DNA from: a virus
IMG/VR virus record: IMGVR_UViG_3300005067_000090
Span: 1 to 41,022 of that record
DNA length: 41,022 bases
Strand: one strand, 5' to 3'
Shown here: one piece after another, positions 39,680 through 41,022 of the stretch
How the letters are laid out: each line of letters opens with the position of its first letter
How positions within the stretch are numbered: position 1 is the first letter of the stretch
The notes under the pieces: model-generated
What the model was told of the DNA's origin: nothing
What the model saw: the letters and a program-made list of their open reading frames with translations, nothing else
The model's database searches: none
Translations under genes and position numbers: made by a program

Positions 39680-40828
39680 TTAATTCCGTCTCGTTTCATC
39701 CAACCAATCCGCCCACCACTGCATCATCTCTGTTCGTTCATCCAAGTATTCAGCATGATTATAGGCCGCGCTGACGGTGTTTCGCTCGGCATGAGCAAGC
39801 TGCCGTTCGATGACTGCCGGCTGCCATTTGTGTTCATGCAGTATCGTCGAGGCCATGCTCCGGAAACTGTGGCCGGTAAACTCTTGCTGAGAGTACCCCA
39901 TCCGGCGGATCGCCGCATTGACCGTGGCGTCGGACATGGGGCGCTTCAGATCCCTGGGAGATGGGAAAAGGTAACGTGACTGCCCCGTAAGGTGACGGAG
40001 CTCCTCGAGGACCTCGAGGGCCTGCCGGGAAAGGGGCACCAGGTGCGGCCGGCGCATCTTCATCTTCTCCGCCGGGATCTTCCAGAGGGCTTCCTTCGTG
40101 TCTATTTCCGACCACTCCGCCCTCCTGAGCTCTCCAGGACGAACGAAGGTATACGCCTGGAACTTGAGGGCGGCCCTGATCATGGGAGACCCGCTGAGGG
40201 CGTCTATGGCCCTCATAAGGGCTCCGATTTTTTTGGGGTCAGTAATCGTGGGATAGTGGACTTTCCTTTTCGGCATGACGGCGCCGCGAAGGTCACCGGA
40301 GGGGTCCCGGTCTGCCCTTCCCGTAGCAATCGCATATCTCATGACCTGGCCGCAGATCTGTAGGGCCCTGTGGGCCGTTTCTATCTGTCCCCTGTTTTCG
40401 ATCCTGCGAACGATGGAAAGAAGATCCGGAGCGGAGACCTCGTTGATCGGCTTGTCTCCGATATATGGGAGGATGAGCCTTTGCAGGCGGGAGGTGATGG
40501 TCCTGATGTGCCCGTATGTTCTTACGGGTTCAACTCGCTTTTCGAGCCATTCATCGGCGACCTCGCGGAAAGTTGCTCGTTTGGGCTGCCCCTCCGCTTC
40601 TGCCTCGAGCTCGTCGATCATCCGGTCGCGCAATCGTCGCGCCTCTTTGAGGGAAACATCCGGGTATTGCCCCAGAGAACGCTTCATTTCCTTTTTCCCA
40701 AACGCTTTACGCAGCCGCCAAAACTTCTTGCCGGTCGGCATCACTTCAATGTACAGTCCCTGGCCATCGAGAACCGAATACCGCTTCTTTTTGGGCGCCA
40801 ATTTCCGAACCTGGACATCGGTCAACAC
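39680..40828 (-). CDS. int: Prophage integrase, P4-type tyrosine recombinase
   Basis: A 382-residue protein. The N-terminal arm-binding part (about 1-80) has SVLDGQGLYIEVMPTGKKFW and KRSLGQYPDVSLKEARRLRD, the DUF4102 pattern. A core-binding domain follows, and the catalytic domain shows Arg230 (TFVRPGELR), His320 and Arg323 (GHSFRSMAS), His346 (LAHAERN) and the nucleophile Tyr356 (AAYNHAEY). It catalyses site-specific integration at the tRNA. The GTG start has GGGAGG at an eight-base spacing. It is next to attR, as usual for tRNA-integrating elements. Confidence 0.96.
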   Translation of the reverse strand: MLTDVQVRKLAPKKKRYSVLDGQGLYIEVMPTGKKFWRLRKAFGKKEMKRSLGQYPDVSLKEARRLRDRMIDELEAEAEGQPKRATFREVADEWLEKRVEPVRTYGHIRTITSRLQRLILPYIGDKPINEVSAPDLLSIVRRIENRGQIETAHRALQICGQVMRYAIATGRADRDPSGDLRGAVMPKRKVHYPTITDPKKIGALMRAIDALSGSPMIRAALKFQAYTFVRPGELRRAEWSEIDTKEALWKIPAEKMKMRRPHLVPLSRQALEVLEELRHLTGQSRYLFPSPRDLKRPMSDATVNAAIRRMGYSQQEFTGHSFRSMASTILHEHKWQPAVIERQLAHAERNTVSAAYNHAEYLDERTEMMQWWADWLDETRRN

Positions 40829-40847
40829 AGGGTTTCGCCTCCCGTGA

Positions 40848-40896
40848 CGGACACAGCCTTTCCGATTTTCCCTTTGTGTCCGATTCTGTGCCCGTC
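40848..40896 (+). promoter_or_regulatory. Probable integrase arm-type sites, right arm
   Basis: TGTGTCCGAT at 40875-40884 and TGTGCCCGTC at 40887-40896 start 12 bases apart, the same motif and pitch as in the left arm (56-77). An inverted copy, CGGACACA at 40848-40855, mirrors TGTGTCCG. All lie just upstream of the integrase gene, so integrase binding here could also repress its own transcription. Confidence 0.6.
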
Positions 40897-40957
40897 AACT
40901 ACCTGATATTGACCGTATTTTAGTGAGACTTTCTGAAACCGTCAATCTCATAAAAAC

Positions 40958-40998
40958 AGCCGCGGACCGGCTTTTTGATGCTTGCCTGATCCGCGGCT
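40958..40998. repeat. Inverted repeat next to attR, with a small terminator-like hairpin
   Basis: AGCCGCGGA (40958-40966) is mirrored by TCCGCGGCT (40990-40998). Alternatively, AGCCG (40958-40962) pairs with CGGCT (40968-40972) and is followed by TTTT, a weak terminator for rightward transcripts. Confidence 0.6.
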
Positions 40999-41005
40999 GA
41001 TGTCA

Positions 41006-41022
41006 ACTGGTGGAGCGTGGGG
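41006..41022. repeat. attR, right copy of the 17-bp attachment repeat
   Basis: Identical to 1-17. Here it is joined to the body of the tRNA gene, which lies beyond the window edge. Confidence 0.85.
41008..41022 (-). tRNA. 3' end of a tRNA gene (partial, cut by the window edge)
   Basis: On the minus strand the last 15 bases read CCCCACGCTCCACCA: the end of the T stem, the acceptor 3' strand ACGCTCC, discriminator A and encoded CCA. The amino acid cannot be told because the anticodon lies outside. Confidence 0.75.

Larger units (their letters stand above)
1..41022. mobile_element. Complete lambda-like (siphovirus) prophage
   Basis: The window begins and ends with the same 17-bp sequence, and all recognisable genes are phage genes: integrase, repressor, replication, packaging, head, long non-contractile tail and lysis. 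The late genes follow lambda order and no structural gene looks broken. The tape measure and tail-tip genes, with no sheath or baseplate-wedge genes, indicate a siphovirus. That it can still be induced is an inference from apparently intact genes. Confidence 0.95.

Noticed and set aside
1-41022. CRISPR array, insertion sequence or rRNA
   Set aside because: No regularly spaced repeats, transposase or rRNA-like segments were seen anywhere.

Overview
The window is one complete, apparently intact lambda-like (siphovirus) prophage lying between two copies of a 17-bp direct repeat (1-17 and 41006-41022). The repeat carries the 3' end of a tRNA gene, including an encoded CCA, read on the minus strand; the rest of that tRNA lies beyond the right edge. 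The host cannot be named from this sequence. Moderately high GC, strong GGAGG-type ribosome sites and the gene mix would fit an anaerobic lineage such as Synergistota, a Clostridia/Peptococcaceae-type Firmicute or a deltaproteobacterium, and this is a guess. No host gene is included.

Layout from right to left, the direction in which most genes read. (i) 39.7-41.0 kb: P4-type tyrosine integrase, its probable arm sites and attR. (ii) 36.6-39.7 kb: the lysogeny switch. A LexA-like CI repressor reads right with a DnaQ-BRCT exonuclease, an unknown protein and a SWIM zinc-finger protein behind it. A small Cro-like protein reads left from a TTGACA-N17-TAATAT promoter surrounded by repeated operator-like motifs. 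(iii) 28.8-36.4 kb: early leftward genes, including a Rha/ORF6C antirepressor, an AlpA-like regulator, an exported LysM protein, a replication initiator, a DnaC-like loader, SSB, a two-HTH protein, a dATP/dGTP diphosphohydrolase-like protein and a RinA/ArpU-like late regulator. (iv) 22.6-28.9 kb: an accessory block with its own consensus promoter. It encodes a zinc-ribbon protein with two HARP-like segments, an SNF2 helicase, an IbrA-type PAPS-reductase-like protein, a GNAT, an IbrB-type ParB-like protein and a ribbon-helix-helix protein, then an unknown protein and a catalytic-domain-only tyrosine recombinase on the opposite strand. (v) 2.1-22.0 kb: the late operon in classical lambda order, from the two terminase subunits through gpW, portal, ClpP-type protease with nested scaffold, decoration protein, capsid, head-tail and tail-tube proteins, and G/GT chaperones with a -1 frameshift, to tape measure, a 1441-residue tail-tip protein and receptor-binding proteins. 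(vi) 0.2-2.05 kb: lysis cassette, with a 27-residue membrane peptide, GH108 endolysin, XhlA-like protein, three-TM holin and a small membrane protein, closed by a terminator.

Reading of the whole: CI holds the leftward promoter. When CI self-cleaves, early genes run to the RinA/ArpU-like regulator, which probably switches on the terminase-to-lysis operon. The six-gene block at 23.7-28.9 kb sits exactly between that regulator and the terminase. It looks like a separately controlled accessory unit and is the most likely undescribed system here. The three genes behind CI are the second candidate, because they would be made in the lysogen.
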